From: Hysterium pulicare CBS 123377
Lineage: Eukaryota; Ascomycota; Dothideomycetes; Hysteriales; Hysteriaceae
Direction: 5' to 3'
NCBI GenBank assembly: GCA_000467715.1
Contig: AJFK01000096.1
Coordinates: forward strand, 28,402 to 92,401
DNA: 64,000 nucleotides
Each line of letters opens with the position of its first letter. Position 1 is the first letter of the stretch. Positions 55,172-64,000 of this stretch are shown piece after piece. The notes beneath the pieces are model-generated. The model had not been told where the DNA came from, made no database searches, and was given only the letters and a program-made list of their open reading frames with translations. A program made the position numbers and the translations under genes.

Positions 55172-56741
55172 ATGAAAAACTCTTTGTCAATTCTAACGGC
55201 ACTAGTGTTAGCCAGTGCTTCTTTCGGTTCGTCCCTCCCTGGAAATAAAAGACGTGAAAATGACCAAACTCTCGGGGAGTTTGGTCGTAATATTGAGGCT
55301 CGTGATTTTAAGAACAAGTAAGTAGAACACTGGATATATGAGATATGTTTCTAATAGGCCATAGCTATGAGAAATCGGTCTGTCCGGAACTCAAAGAGAA
55401 CGGAAAGCAGCAAAAGTGCTCCAAATGCGGAGGAGACAGTTTGTTTGCTGGTATTTGTGACGAGGTTACCGCGATAGGCTGGCAAACTAAGAATTGTCCC
55501 AAAAAGCCCGACGCTAAGAATGATGATGATAGAGCTTGTGGTGCTTATTGTACCTGCGAGTCCGAGAGTAAAAAGCCTCCACATGGGCCATCCGTATCGG
55601 GCGATAGCAACAAATATTCAAAGCAAAGTAAGAAGTCTTGCGGATGATCTGAAGAGCACGTCCTGACTCGATACCAGTATGTCCCGATCTTGTTGATAAA
55701 GATGCGCTTCTTAGTTGTCAAGCATGCGGGGGAGATGGCGACTATTCTGGCTACTGTAGCAAGCGCGTACTGTTGGGCCAGCAGATCAACACTGATACTA
55801 AGGTGAGTGACTAATACGCCTCTCAATTCTGTACACAACGCTGAGCCTGCTAGAAATGTCCCAAGGGCGGTTGTGGAGCTTACTGTAAATGCGATCCCAA
55901 CCTGAAGACGGATGATGAGAAGCATCTTCTTGCCGTCGCTATACTGGCTGGAAAGAAACCGAAGAAAGGGGATAAGCCCCCTGGCCCGTTAGTACTTGAA
56001 GAACACAGTGATTTATCGAAGCTTACATCACTGCAGCGGTGCGATTAACATCGACATCGATACTGACCCAAATCCTCCTCCCCCAATTACGTTACCATTT
56101 CCTTCAACGCCCAAAGGCTTTCCAGATCCTCCAAAAGATGCCCCAAAGCCTCGAAAGAAGTGCAAGAAGGAGACTAAGCAAAAGTGCTCTGAATGTGGCG
56201 GCAAGAATGGTTGGTGCTACTCGGGGGAGTACCAGGGCTGCCCTTGCAAGAACGATAAATGTCCCAAGGACAAAGACCAGCCCAAGTGTGAAGATAACCA
56301 GTGTGACGGAAAATGGAATAAGGGCAAGAGTGATTGGCAGTGTTCGGTTGTAAGTCCTAGGCTCCAGTCAATGATCATGAACTCGCAATTGACTATTTCG
56401 AAGGGAACTAACAAGAGCTGCTCTTGCAAGTACACGTGTCCAGACAAGATTGAAGTAAGCTCACGATATGCTTCACATATATTCGTGGGAAGGTTACGAC
56501 TGACTGGTTTGCAGGAGCAGCCTCTGTGCTCCAGCAAAGATTGTAATGGCGGTAGTGACCTAAAATGCGCAAAGGTATGTTGCTTCCGCTCTTTCAACCT
56601 ATTTGGTTATCTAACATAAGGTGTTCGCAGAAAAAATCGAAATGGACAGACTGTCAATGTGTACCACAAATAACAACTGGCAGCCGTTATCAGGTATATG
56701 ATGCCCAGACGAACGATGATGGTGTAGATTGGAACAACTAG
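55172..56741 (+). CDS. Secreted modular protein with repeated CxxCGG motifs
   Basis: Eight exons: 55172-55317, 55365-55627, 55678-55802, 55854-55987, 56037-56349, 56404-56454, 56515-56574 and 56631-56741, giving 400 residues, all in phase. The first intron must use the second of two nearby TAG acceptors (55364); the earlier one leads to a stop. A signal peptide (SILTALVLASASFGSS) and a dibasic NKRR site open it. Three cysteine modules follow: CPELKENGKQQKCSKCGGD, CPDLVDKDALLSCQACGGD and CKKETKQKCSECGGKN, each continuing through GxC, a CPK and a C-x-C (CGAYCTC, CGAYCKC, CPCKNDKCPK). A Pro-rich linker (NPPPPITLPFPSTPKGFPD) separates modules 2 and 3, and further cysteine pairs fill the end. I recognise no family. 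Extracellular disulfide-rich role is inferred. Intron 56350-56403 is 54 nt and readable in frame. Confidence 0.75.
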
Positions 56742-57370
56742 AGCGTTGACAGTATCCAAAACGCTGGCGTAGGACGCGCTTTCTGGTTGGGGTTTGTCAC
56801 GCGTAAGATTATGCGATTCGCAGGTATTTTAGAGTATCACCGATCCATTCTTTTAATTTAAGTTCAGATTTTGGTAGGCTAAGGTTGTTGAAGCTGCCGC
56901 ACGGGACGAGGGATTAGGTTTTTAAGGCCAATACATCAGGAATGAACCAAAAATTTAAGCGTAAAAGAAGTGCTCGCCGTTCAATGATAAAAAATCTTCC
57001 CGGGTGAAAGGACAACCAGACAAATACTAAATGCGCAGTCTGAGTAAATGCAGCCAACACAAATTTTTGATAAGCAGACAAACAAGATCTTGAGCTGGTG
57101 AGGGGCCCGCCGCTCAACATCACGTAGCTTTCCTTTTAAAAGAGCATCCTCTAGCTAGCCACATGGCTCAAGGCTTAGGTCGCGGGACGGACCGCCGTCT
57201 CCTAGCGTGCAGCACAGCCACGTTTCAAGCCATGTTTCAGCACCAAAATCCTATGGGACTCACACAGGAACTTGACAATAACCCATCCTTTTAAGCTTTT
57301 CTATACGCCTGCATCATTCCCCTGCCTCCGATCTTCCAAAATCTCGTTAAATCATCTACGCGATTACAAC
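56742..57370. other. Intergenic region
   Basis: 629 bp between the Cys-module gene and the DUF7730-like remnant. One motif-free minus frame at 56914-57123; nothing else seen. Confidence 0.55.
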
Positions 57371-58435
57371 ATGACGAGTAAAACTCGAGTGAAGAAGAGA
57401 GCCGTCATTCGCTACTTCCTCTTCTTCCCCATCTTCTTCCCTATTGATATGTACCAGCGATACAAGGAACATCGCAACCGTCGAATTCCAATGGCCGTCG
57501 AAGAACCATCCCCTCTCCCAGAACAGCGCCCGCGGAGGTTGACATAGGTAGTTTCACCTTTTGATACTGCACAAAAGAAACGCCAAAAGCCAACTTCGAA
57601 CCAGGAACAGTCGGTTTTATTCTCCAAACTGCCAGTTGAGATCCGTAGATTGATCTACATGGAGGCTTTACAAGATTCTGGAGGCCCCTGCCATGTGTTT
57701 CCGACACCTAGTCGTTGCTCCTACACAGGATGCCAGATGTCGTGCGAAAGTCAGGACCACAACGCATGCTGGCGTGCCCTTCGGGAAAGCAGGGAGCACA
57801 GCCAAATGCTGTTGGATTCATCCAGTTATCGCAAGGACATTCAATTAAATTTGCTCCGCACATGCCGACGAGTGTAAGGCGCCACCATCATCGTTGTTGA
57901 CATTATCTAACAGATGGTAAATTAGCTACTTCGAAGGCGTCGACCTACTTTACTCGGAGAATACTTTCTCAATCCATGATGGTTTCTGCTTTAAACTTTT
58001 TGTTCCCTCAGTCCTACCACACCGTTTCAATTTGATCAGGATTCTATCGATGAACTGGAGATTCCTCGCACCTCCATTTAATCGCAACACGCTCCTGCTC
58101 CTTGGAATACAAATACATGACTGTTCGCCTGCCATCGCATAGCCGATATGCCATCACTCCACACCCTTAGATGGGACCTTGACATGTCTCTACCATTTCG
58201 ACAACCCGTCGATCGCGAGTTTGATGGCGACGAGGAGAAGAAGACTCTTGAGCCTCTGCAACTCATCACAAAGCCTATCTCTCACGAAGTCGTTGTACAT
58301 TGGCCAGAGCGAGCCTTTGGTCCAATTGATGAGAGTCAATTCTCTTTCAAGTTAGTAAGGGGGACTCTATATGAGGAGGAGACCTGGAGCCCCGGGGTAC
58401 TTCACAACCAGGCCATCGAAAGCGGCATCCCTTGA
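57371..58435 (+). pseudogene. DUF7730-type protein, interrupted
   Basis: Starts ATG at 57371 (TSKTRVKKRAVIRYFLFFPI). An in-frame TAG at 57545-57547 stops it after RPRRLT, yet the same frame continues for over 100 codons with the family core LFSKLPVEIRRLIYMEAL, HVFPTPSRCSYTGCQMSC and NACWRALRES. An intron (57874-57925) then joins CRRV to YFEGVDLLYSENTFS, the expected 'I..LY..NTF' box. The frame ends at 58140-58142, while the next part, ACHRIADMPSLHTLRWDLDM and KKTLEPLQLI, lies in another frame, so a second frame break sits near 58100-58125. DUF7730 proteins are expanded in Leotiomycetes and have no known function. Two lesions make a pseudogene likely. Confidence 0.7.
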
Positions 58436-60090
58436 TCAAGGTAAAGCTCCGATTCCGGCTATAAGATCGACCACAATGGTATCATAAGAATCGACCGGCT
58501 CTAATGAAGTTGGACTTGTGGACTTTGGAGACGTGTTAGCTGCGAATGGATCACTGTGGGGACCGTAAGTACTAACCAAGCTCATAATGTAATGCCGATG
58601 CGAGAAGTACGAATGTAAGAAGGGAGGGCTTACTGGTCTCAAGAAAACTGCTAAACTAGTCGTTAGGTCAATGGAATAAAGACGAGAAGGCGTGTACAAG
58701 CTGCATTCGGTTTTAGGTTTAGAGTCAATGAATGCATATCTTCTTGCATTTCATCGATGGTCGGCTGAGCCCCGTAAGGACGACGGTGATGAGTTCGAAC
58801 AAGTTCCATCCATTCTTGTGTAGCTGAGCGCATGGGATACCAGTTTTCAGGATATTCGGACACGTGTTTGGCTGTGTCAATGAGAAATGCAGCGGCTACC
58901 AATACTAAGCCGTCGAATGAAAAGGCGCCGACGAGTTATTTTTGATGCGCCATCAACACTACTTGCCCACAACTTTGGCGGCTTCCAGAAATTCTTTCAT
59001 AGGGAGGATCCTACGCGAACAATCCTCGGCCATCTGTTAACGCACTCAAAGGTACCTGATTCTTCTCTCCCCTACATCGCATCTACCATGCATAGCTCAG
59101 GAAGGCGCATATGAAGAAGGAATGTTTCAAGATTCGTGGTGATTTCCCACATTTGCTCATTTGTGATCAATTTACCTTTCAACGGAGGATTTCCGCGAGT
59201 ATTTCGTACAGCTACAAAACAACCGTGAAGGAAGGGAGAAGTGCGGGCAAGGCCTATCATCTCATCATCTCATTGCCTCCGGGGCTGACAAGGTAGTCCC
59301 AATCGGCAAAGTTAGTCTTCTTGTCGGCGTCGGACCTGACTGCCCTGAAAATAACTAGCAGCCAGTGCAATCGCATAGTTAGATAATTCATACTGCTCGA
59401 TGGAGACAAAGCAGAATCGTATTGAACGTGAGCGCGGTGAGGTCACCGTGCAGGTTGGGGGCCAAACCACAGCTACCCCACTTTCAGACGGCCAGACGAG
59501 AATGGCGTTAAGAATGGCGTTGAGAAGCTTGCGAGAGAATTTTCAAACAGAGCCTGCGAGAGGTTGGATCATCGTAAAGGGGGATTTTCCATGGAGCATT
59601 GATCAAAGATAGTCGCCAATAGTATTTTACTTACGATACACTCGGGCCGAGGAGAGTCGTATTGGGATAATCTTATCCCAATCCTACTCGGTAGCCGTGG
59701 GCTTGTGCGTTTAGCCCCTAAATATAGATTCCAAGCCCCGCAGAAGTCAACAAGTCACCTCGAATTGCAACCACGCGCGGAATGGACCGCTGCTAGTTCT
59801 CCCCTGACATTCACGTACCTAGGTAACGGTGATATAGTTACCTTAGTTCATTACACCCGAGCACGCCGGGACCTAAGGTTTAGACATGCTGTCAACAGCC
59901 CCTAATCAATGACCCGCTCCAGGGTATATAACACGTCTTGACTGCTACACTTGACGTATTCCTGGCAAAGCACCCATTTCGTCGCTCGTTAAAAGACAAC
60001 CATTTCCACGACATCCACTCGTTTTTTTCGACCTCGGTATATTGCCCTTCATACACTTCCTTCGACGAAACAAGTATTAGCAGATCCATA
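58436..60090. other. Intergenic region with unassigned minus-strand frames
   Basis: About 1.7 kb. Minus-strand frames (58663-58902 with FLIDTAKHVSEYPENWYPMR; 59072-59260) have natural-looking sequence but could not be joined and match no family I know; possibly a decayed gene. From 59900 it is the promoter of the PhiA-like gene. Confidence 0.4.
59925..59931 (+). promoter_or_regulatory. TATA box of the PhiA-like gene
   Basis: TATATAA 160 bp before the ATG at 60091, followed by a CT-rich leader. Confidence 0.55.
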
Positions 60091-60768
60091 ATGAAATCCT
60101 TTAACACAGTCTCTTTACTTCTTTCGTTTACTCTGGCTCAAGCTTCACCACCACCAGCAGGCCCGTGGACAGCGGGGGCATATAATCCTTCCGTGGGCTG
60201 GGGAGGCGTGGGCATCAACGCGAACGGCGCCGCTCTATGGATTGGCAAGCCAACTACGGCATACTGTCCTTCTGATGTTGACGGTCTCGACTGTTCTATG
60301 TTTCCGGGCGACCAAACGGTGTTCATTGGCGGGAACGGGACGGTAAGCCTGGATGTAGCTGTGCCAGGCGGGCAGCAAGGTACGTAAAGCTTTGTTGGTT
60401 AACTTCTTTAACTCTGCTTCTCAACCGGAGCTGAAGAGGTGCACGGAAATAATCCCGAGAGACCCCATCTCACAACTAGCATAGTCTACGTAACCTCTAC
60501 CGGCGCCCTCGGCTACACGCCACCGCATTCGACCTTTATGCCTAACGGCTCCGTAACGACAGGCTTTTTGCGGTTCCAAAGCATAGCCGGTGGTGCGCCT
60601 GTGCCAATCGATTTCGATAATCAGGGTTTTTTGGCTTGCCCTGCGGACTCCAACTCGACTGTCTACCAAGTCTTTGCGAGTGCACTCGCTACCAATAGCG
60701 ATGGATGTGTTACGTTTCAGATGCGGACGTATTCGGCTGATGGAGTTAATGCTTGGGAGTATGAGTGA
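60091..60768 (+). CDS. Secreted cell-wall protein, PhiA/IgE-binding-like
   Basis: Two exons, 60091-60379 and 60485-60768, giving 190 residues. The acceptor at 60484 is the second TAG of a pair; the first would add an in-frame stop. The signal peptide is MKSFNTVSLLLSFTLAQA. The mature part has GVGINANGAALWIGKPTTAYC, then FIGGNGTVSLDVAVPGGQQ, VYVTSTGALGYTPPHS and GFLACPADS. The 'VYVxxxGxLGYT' block and the single conserved Cys pairs occur in fungal PhiA-like and IgE-binding cell-wall proteins, linked to phialide or conidial wall formation in Aspergillus. The sequence is short and the match is by eye. A strong TATA box suggests high expression. Confidence 0.65.
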
Positions 60769-61001
60769 ACTGGGATGTAACTAGCGAGACTCCCACAGAC
60801 TACGCGGGATTGAGTGAGCAGAACAGTAAGCATGGCTTTGAATCATCTTGGAAGAACGTAAATTCAGAAATCATAACAACTCGATTTCTTGGGAAACGTA
60901 GATATTCCATACTTTTGACGGCACCTATGTCTGTGCCCTGATGCCGATAACCATAACAGTCAAAGTGATTCAGAAACGAGGATCGAACTTGGCTAGCCAA
61001 T

Positions 61002-62951
61002 TCATAGAGCGCACACATCTACTTTTCTTGCATCTTCCAAAACCGTCTCAGACGCCTTCTGGCTAATCATAAAGGTCGACACCACGGGGAAGACGCCAGG
61101 GACTCTAGGGAAAGTGCTTGCATCCACAACTCTCAACCCGGACACGCCGCGAACCCTAAACCTCGAGTCAAGCACAGCCATTTGATCGTTATTAGCCCCG
61201 ATAGCACAAGTAGATGTCGGGTGATGACCAAAAGTCTGGCCTGTGATCCAGTCTTCATCTGCCTGCCCACAGCTACCGCTCGCATCCGTCCCATTTGAGG
61301 GGCACGGAGGCTCAATGGCAGTGACAGGGCCTGTGGGAGCGGTAGTGGCTGCGTAAACCTTGCGCGCCCAGGCAATGGTATCCTTCATCGCGCCCATATC
61401 CGTTTCTTTCCCCTCCGCATACAAGTTGAAGTTGATTTCTGGCATATCCTGCGGATCGGCTGATCGCAATTTAACAGTTCCGGCCTTATTTTGTGGATGC
61501 ATCTTGACCATAGAGATGCCATATGTACCGGCAGGGTCCATCCCTATATTCGGATTTGTCTGATTGCTTGGCCAGAAACCGCGGAACGCAAAGGGACCTT
61601 GAAAGACGAACATATCGCGCTCGTCGTAAGCTGCGTGTTTCGTCTTCAGCATCACGCATCCTCCTGCGTACCCGAAGTCGGTCACCTTGGTTTTGCCGAC
61701 TATCGGCATCTCTTGGTTGTCCTGCATGTTACGGCCGACTCCAGGTGCGTTCACTAGAACGGGGATGTTGAACTGTTTGAGCTCGTCTTCTGGGCCGATT
61801 CCGCTGAGCATGAGCAGCTGGGGCGAGTTGAAGGTGCCACCGGAGATGATGACCTCTTTCCTTGCCGTGGCTCGCTTCAGAGCTGCTTTGGTTCCATTGG
61901 AGCTATAGCTGAACCTGGGGTCACCTCTATAGATGGACTGACCCTGGAGATACTCTATTCCCGTCGCTTGTGGTCGTGTTCCGCATCTCGTGGAGTTGCT
62001 GAACAAAACGCGTGTAGCAAGTGAGTTCATCGAGAGGGTCAGAGGGTACTTCCTGGAGTCGTTCAATGTGTCAAGAATGTAGTCTCTCGAGCTGAAACGC
62101 TGAAAGTCCGTTTTGGTATGTTGCGCGAGCCCGAAGATGCCTTGAGCCTGGTCTCTTTTGGCATCCAAGAAATTAGGATCGCTGTTGAGCATATCTACCA
62201 ACTTGGCTGGATCTTTGCCGAATGTTGTTGCCACAGCCTGCATCACTCCCAGGGCTGGCTGTTGAATGCTGGTCATTTTCATCATGTTCGTCTGGAACCA
62301 ACCCGTGAACCCATGGCCCGGTGTCGAGGTGTCGTTGAGGTAGTTGTTGTGTTCGATTTTAACGAATCTTTTTCGCATCTCGGAAGCCCTAGACGACTTG
62401 TATCAGTATCGATTACCATAGTGAGGGTTTGGAGATATCTACCTCCACGAATCATCGCCGGTAATGTTGGCAATATAGTTCCAATCGCTGTCTGGTGGCA
62501 AGAAAGTCACCATAGCATTGATCATGGAAGAGCCACCGAGCGTCGCTCCCCGCGGATAGTAGACACCGAGGAGTTGCGCTCCAGCCGGTGGATTGTCCTT
62601 GCCAACCCAGTATGAGCCATCGCGGAGCTTCCAGGTGAGATGATTATTCTTCATAGTGCGGTCATTATCCGAATAGTGCTTGACGAAGAAATCCCAGGTT
62701 ATCGATGGAGGGTATTGCATGGTTTCGTCATTACTTTGGTCGCCTGCTTCGAGCAAAAGGACTGAATAATTAGCTCTGGCAAGATTGCTGGCTAGCGGGC
62801 CTCCGCCCGGACCGGAGCCCACAACAATATAGTCATACTCGTCAGCCGTGGCATTGAGAGCTGTAAAAATGGGCTTTGAAGATACACAAACGGAAAGAAG
62901 AAGGATGCTGAGGGGAACGACGTGGCTAAGCTGACCAATGGAGCCGAACAT
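61002..62951 (-). CDS. Secreted GMC oxidoreductase (AA3-type)
   Basis: Two minus-strand exons, 62443-62951 and 61002-62388, giving 631 residues. The signal peptide (PLSILLLSVCVSSKP) is followed by DYIVVGSGPGGGPLASNLAR, the FAD-binding motif, and the PRGATLGGSSMINAMV signature 1. Signature 2 is SGGTFNSPQLLMLSGIGP. The C-terminal catalytic region has TFGHHPTSTCAIG with the His and VDASTFPRVPGVFPV with the Asn-position near the end. The family oxidises alcohols and sugars (glucose oxidase, aryl-alcohol oxidase, cellobiose and glucose dehydrogenases), some giving H2O2; substrate class cannot be told from motifs. Length matches. Confidence 0.93.
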
Positions 62952-64000
62952 TGTTACAGACTTCCGGGTAGAACCAACTTCACACCTAAGGAAAGAATAG
63001 AAGAGAAGGAGAAAGATATAGATAGTTGCTCATTGTAGCACGAATGGTGCGATTTGAGATGTTAATTCAGCCGTGCCCATGACCATGCTGTCGGATCCAA
63101 TATCTGCCACCTTGTCGCATGGTCGAGACTACGAAGAGAATATGGTGATCATATGGGTCTCGATTTGGAGGGAGATTACGGTGATATAGATAGATAGACT
63201 TGACTCCGCATTCTGTGTAGAGCAATCTCGTGGCACGTGGAGGGACCTACCCTTTAAATGTGCGTCCGCGTTGTTATTGATGGGAGAAGCGAGAATGCGG
63301 GGAAGCGAGATTCAGGGTTAACGAAGATCAGGGGAAGCGCGAAGATAATGATTAGATGCATCTTGGCAGTTGTTCAGATAGATTGAATTTACTAGATGCC
63401 ACCAGCGTTGATGCATGTTGCTAGACCGGAAACATAAAGTGCAATCGCATTTGGCCCTTTGACTCGAAGATACTGCTATACGGCGGAACTGCCGCATTTC
63501 ACTCCAAGGTAATATCTTGCTCAACCAAGCCCAGCTCATCTATCTCTTCGAGCGTTATTCCGTAAAAGTAGGCTAAGTAGCGTCGACCTTTCGTGTCTGC
63601 CTTCCAGAACATGTTGATGAAGGTTGATGCTACTTCAAGCTATGTGTAGTCACACTCAAGTTGTATATTAATTCGAGTATAGCTACCACAGAATACTGGC
63701 GCAATATGTGGCAAAGGCGAAGATAGTTCCCAAATCAAATAAAGGCGATGAAACTTTCCAAGGACAAAATATCTTCGAGGTGAGAACCCAGTCCTCTCAG
63801 CGAGTGCGGTAGATGCGGGGCTCCAGGCTAGTGTTTATGCGCGTTGTTGTACATTAGGCTGTCTAACGAACAGTTTCGCCTTATTTTATTCGCAACCTCT
63901 CCCTATTAACCTATCAACCTATAGGGCAAACATAACGTAAAATATCTCACGTTATAATTAAAAAGTAGTCTAAATAGTTTTATATTATAATTAAAGTTTA
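62952..64000. other. Intergenic region ending in AT-rich DNA
   Basis: About 1 kb upstream of the GMC gene. No gene is recognised. From about 63860 the sequence becomes very AT-rich (repeated TTATAATTAAA near 63951 and 63985), suggesting the edge of an AT-rich or RIP-affected block continuing outside the window. Confidence 0.55.

Noticed and set aside
58663-59260. Minus-strand frames with natural-looking protein sequence
   Set aside because: No junction joins them, no motif is known, and stops separate them; reported only as an unassigned region.
60980-61000. B-box-like GTTCGATCC on the minus strand
   Set aside because: It lies just past the GMC stop codon with no A box or cloverleaf upstream.

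Overview
The window is nuclear DNA of a filamentous ascomycete. The genes are split by short introns (about 45-225 bases, GT..AG, often with a CTAAC- or CTGAC-like branch site), and there are Zn2Cys6 transcription factors, fungus-specific families (BIG1, ILM1-like, PhiA-like, BTB-like) and many secreted proteins. Family content, including a DUF7730-type pseudogene, leans towards Leotiomycetes; that placement is inference. About 26 protein genes or gene remnants can be supported, most with exon structures resolved by frame and by family motifs.

Layout. 0-5 kb: tail of a DUF202-type membrane protein, a salicylate-hydroxylase-like FAD monooxygenase, a degenerate tRNA-like patch and a BTB-like gene. 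5-7.4 kb: gene-poor DNA with three diverged 160-bp tandem repeats whose differences look like repeat-induced point mutation (RIP). 7.4-17.4 kb: PLP-dependent serine/threonine dehydratase, prenyltransferase alpha subunit, a decayed SDR, an ILM1-like ER protein, a membrane dipeptidase, a coiled-coil protein and a frameshifted F-box-like gene. 18-23 kb: a small secreted gene carrying two identical 8-cysteine domains between kexin-type sites, a single-pass Ser/Thr-rich surface protein, and BIG1, which is divergent from the NF-X1/FAP1 gene at 23.5-27.1 kb.

27.5-45.4 kb reads as a carbohydrate-use neighbourhood. In order: MFS sugar transporter, a GH127 beta-L-arabinofuranosidase without signal peptide, a transcription factor with both C2H2 and Zn2Cys6 fingers, a secreted GH39-like hydrolase, a second Zn2Cys6 factor, a DapA-type 2-keto-3-deoxy sugar acid aldolase, and divergent from it a quinate/galacturonate-type MFS permease. 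The simplest reading is outside hydrolysis, uptake of sugars or small arabinosides, and inside hydrolysis and aldol cleavage under local regulators, aimed at plant cell-wall arabinose- and uronate-containing glycans. Co-regulation is inferred, not shown.

46-64 kb: amino-acid permease, a cytochrome P450, a secreted zinc metallopeptidase (HELTH) divergent from a secreted protein built of CxxCGG cysteine modules, a DUF7730 pseudogene, a PhiA-like cell-wall protein, a secreted GMC oxidoreductase, and an AT-rich end.

Most notable for follow-up: the kexin-site twin 8-cysteine peptide gene (18026-18800), the CxxCGG modular secreted protein with its divergent metallopeptidase (52.6-56.8 kb), and the GH127-centred cluster.
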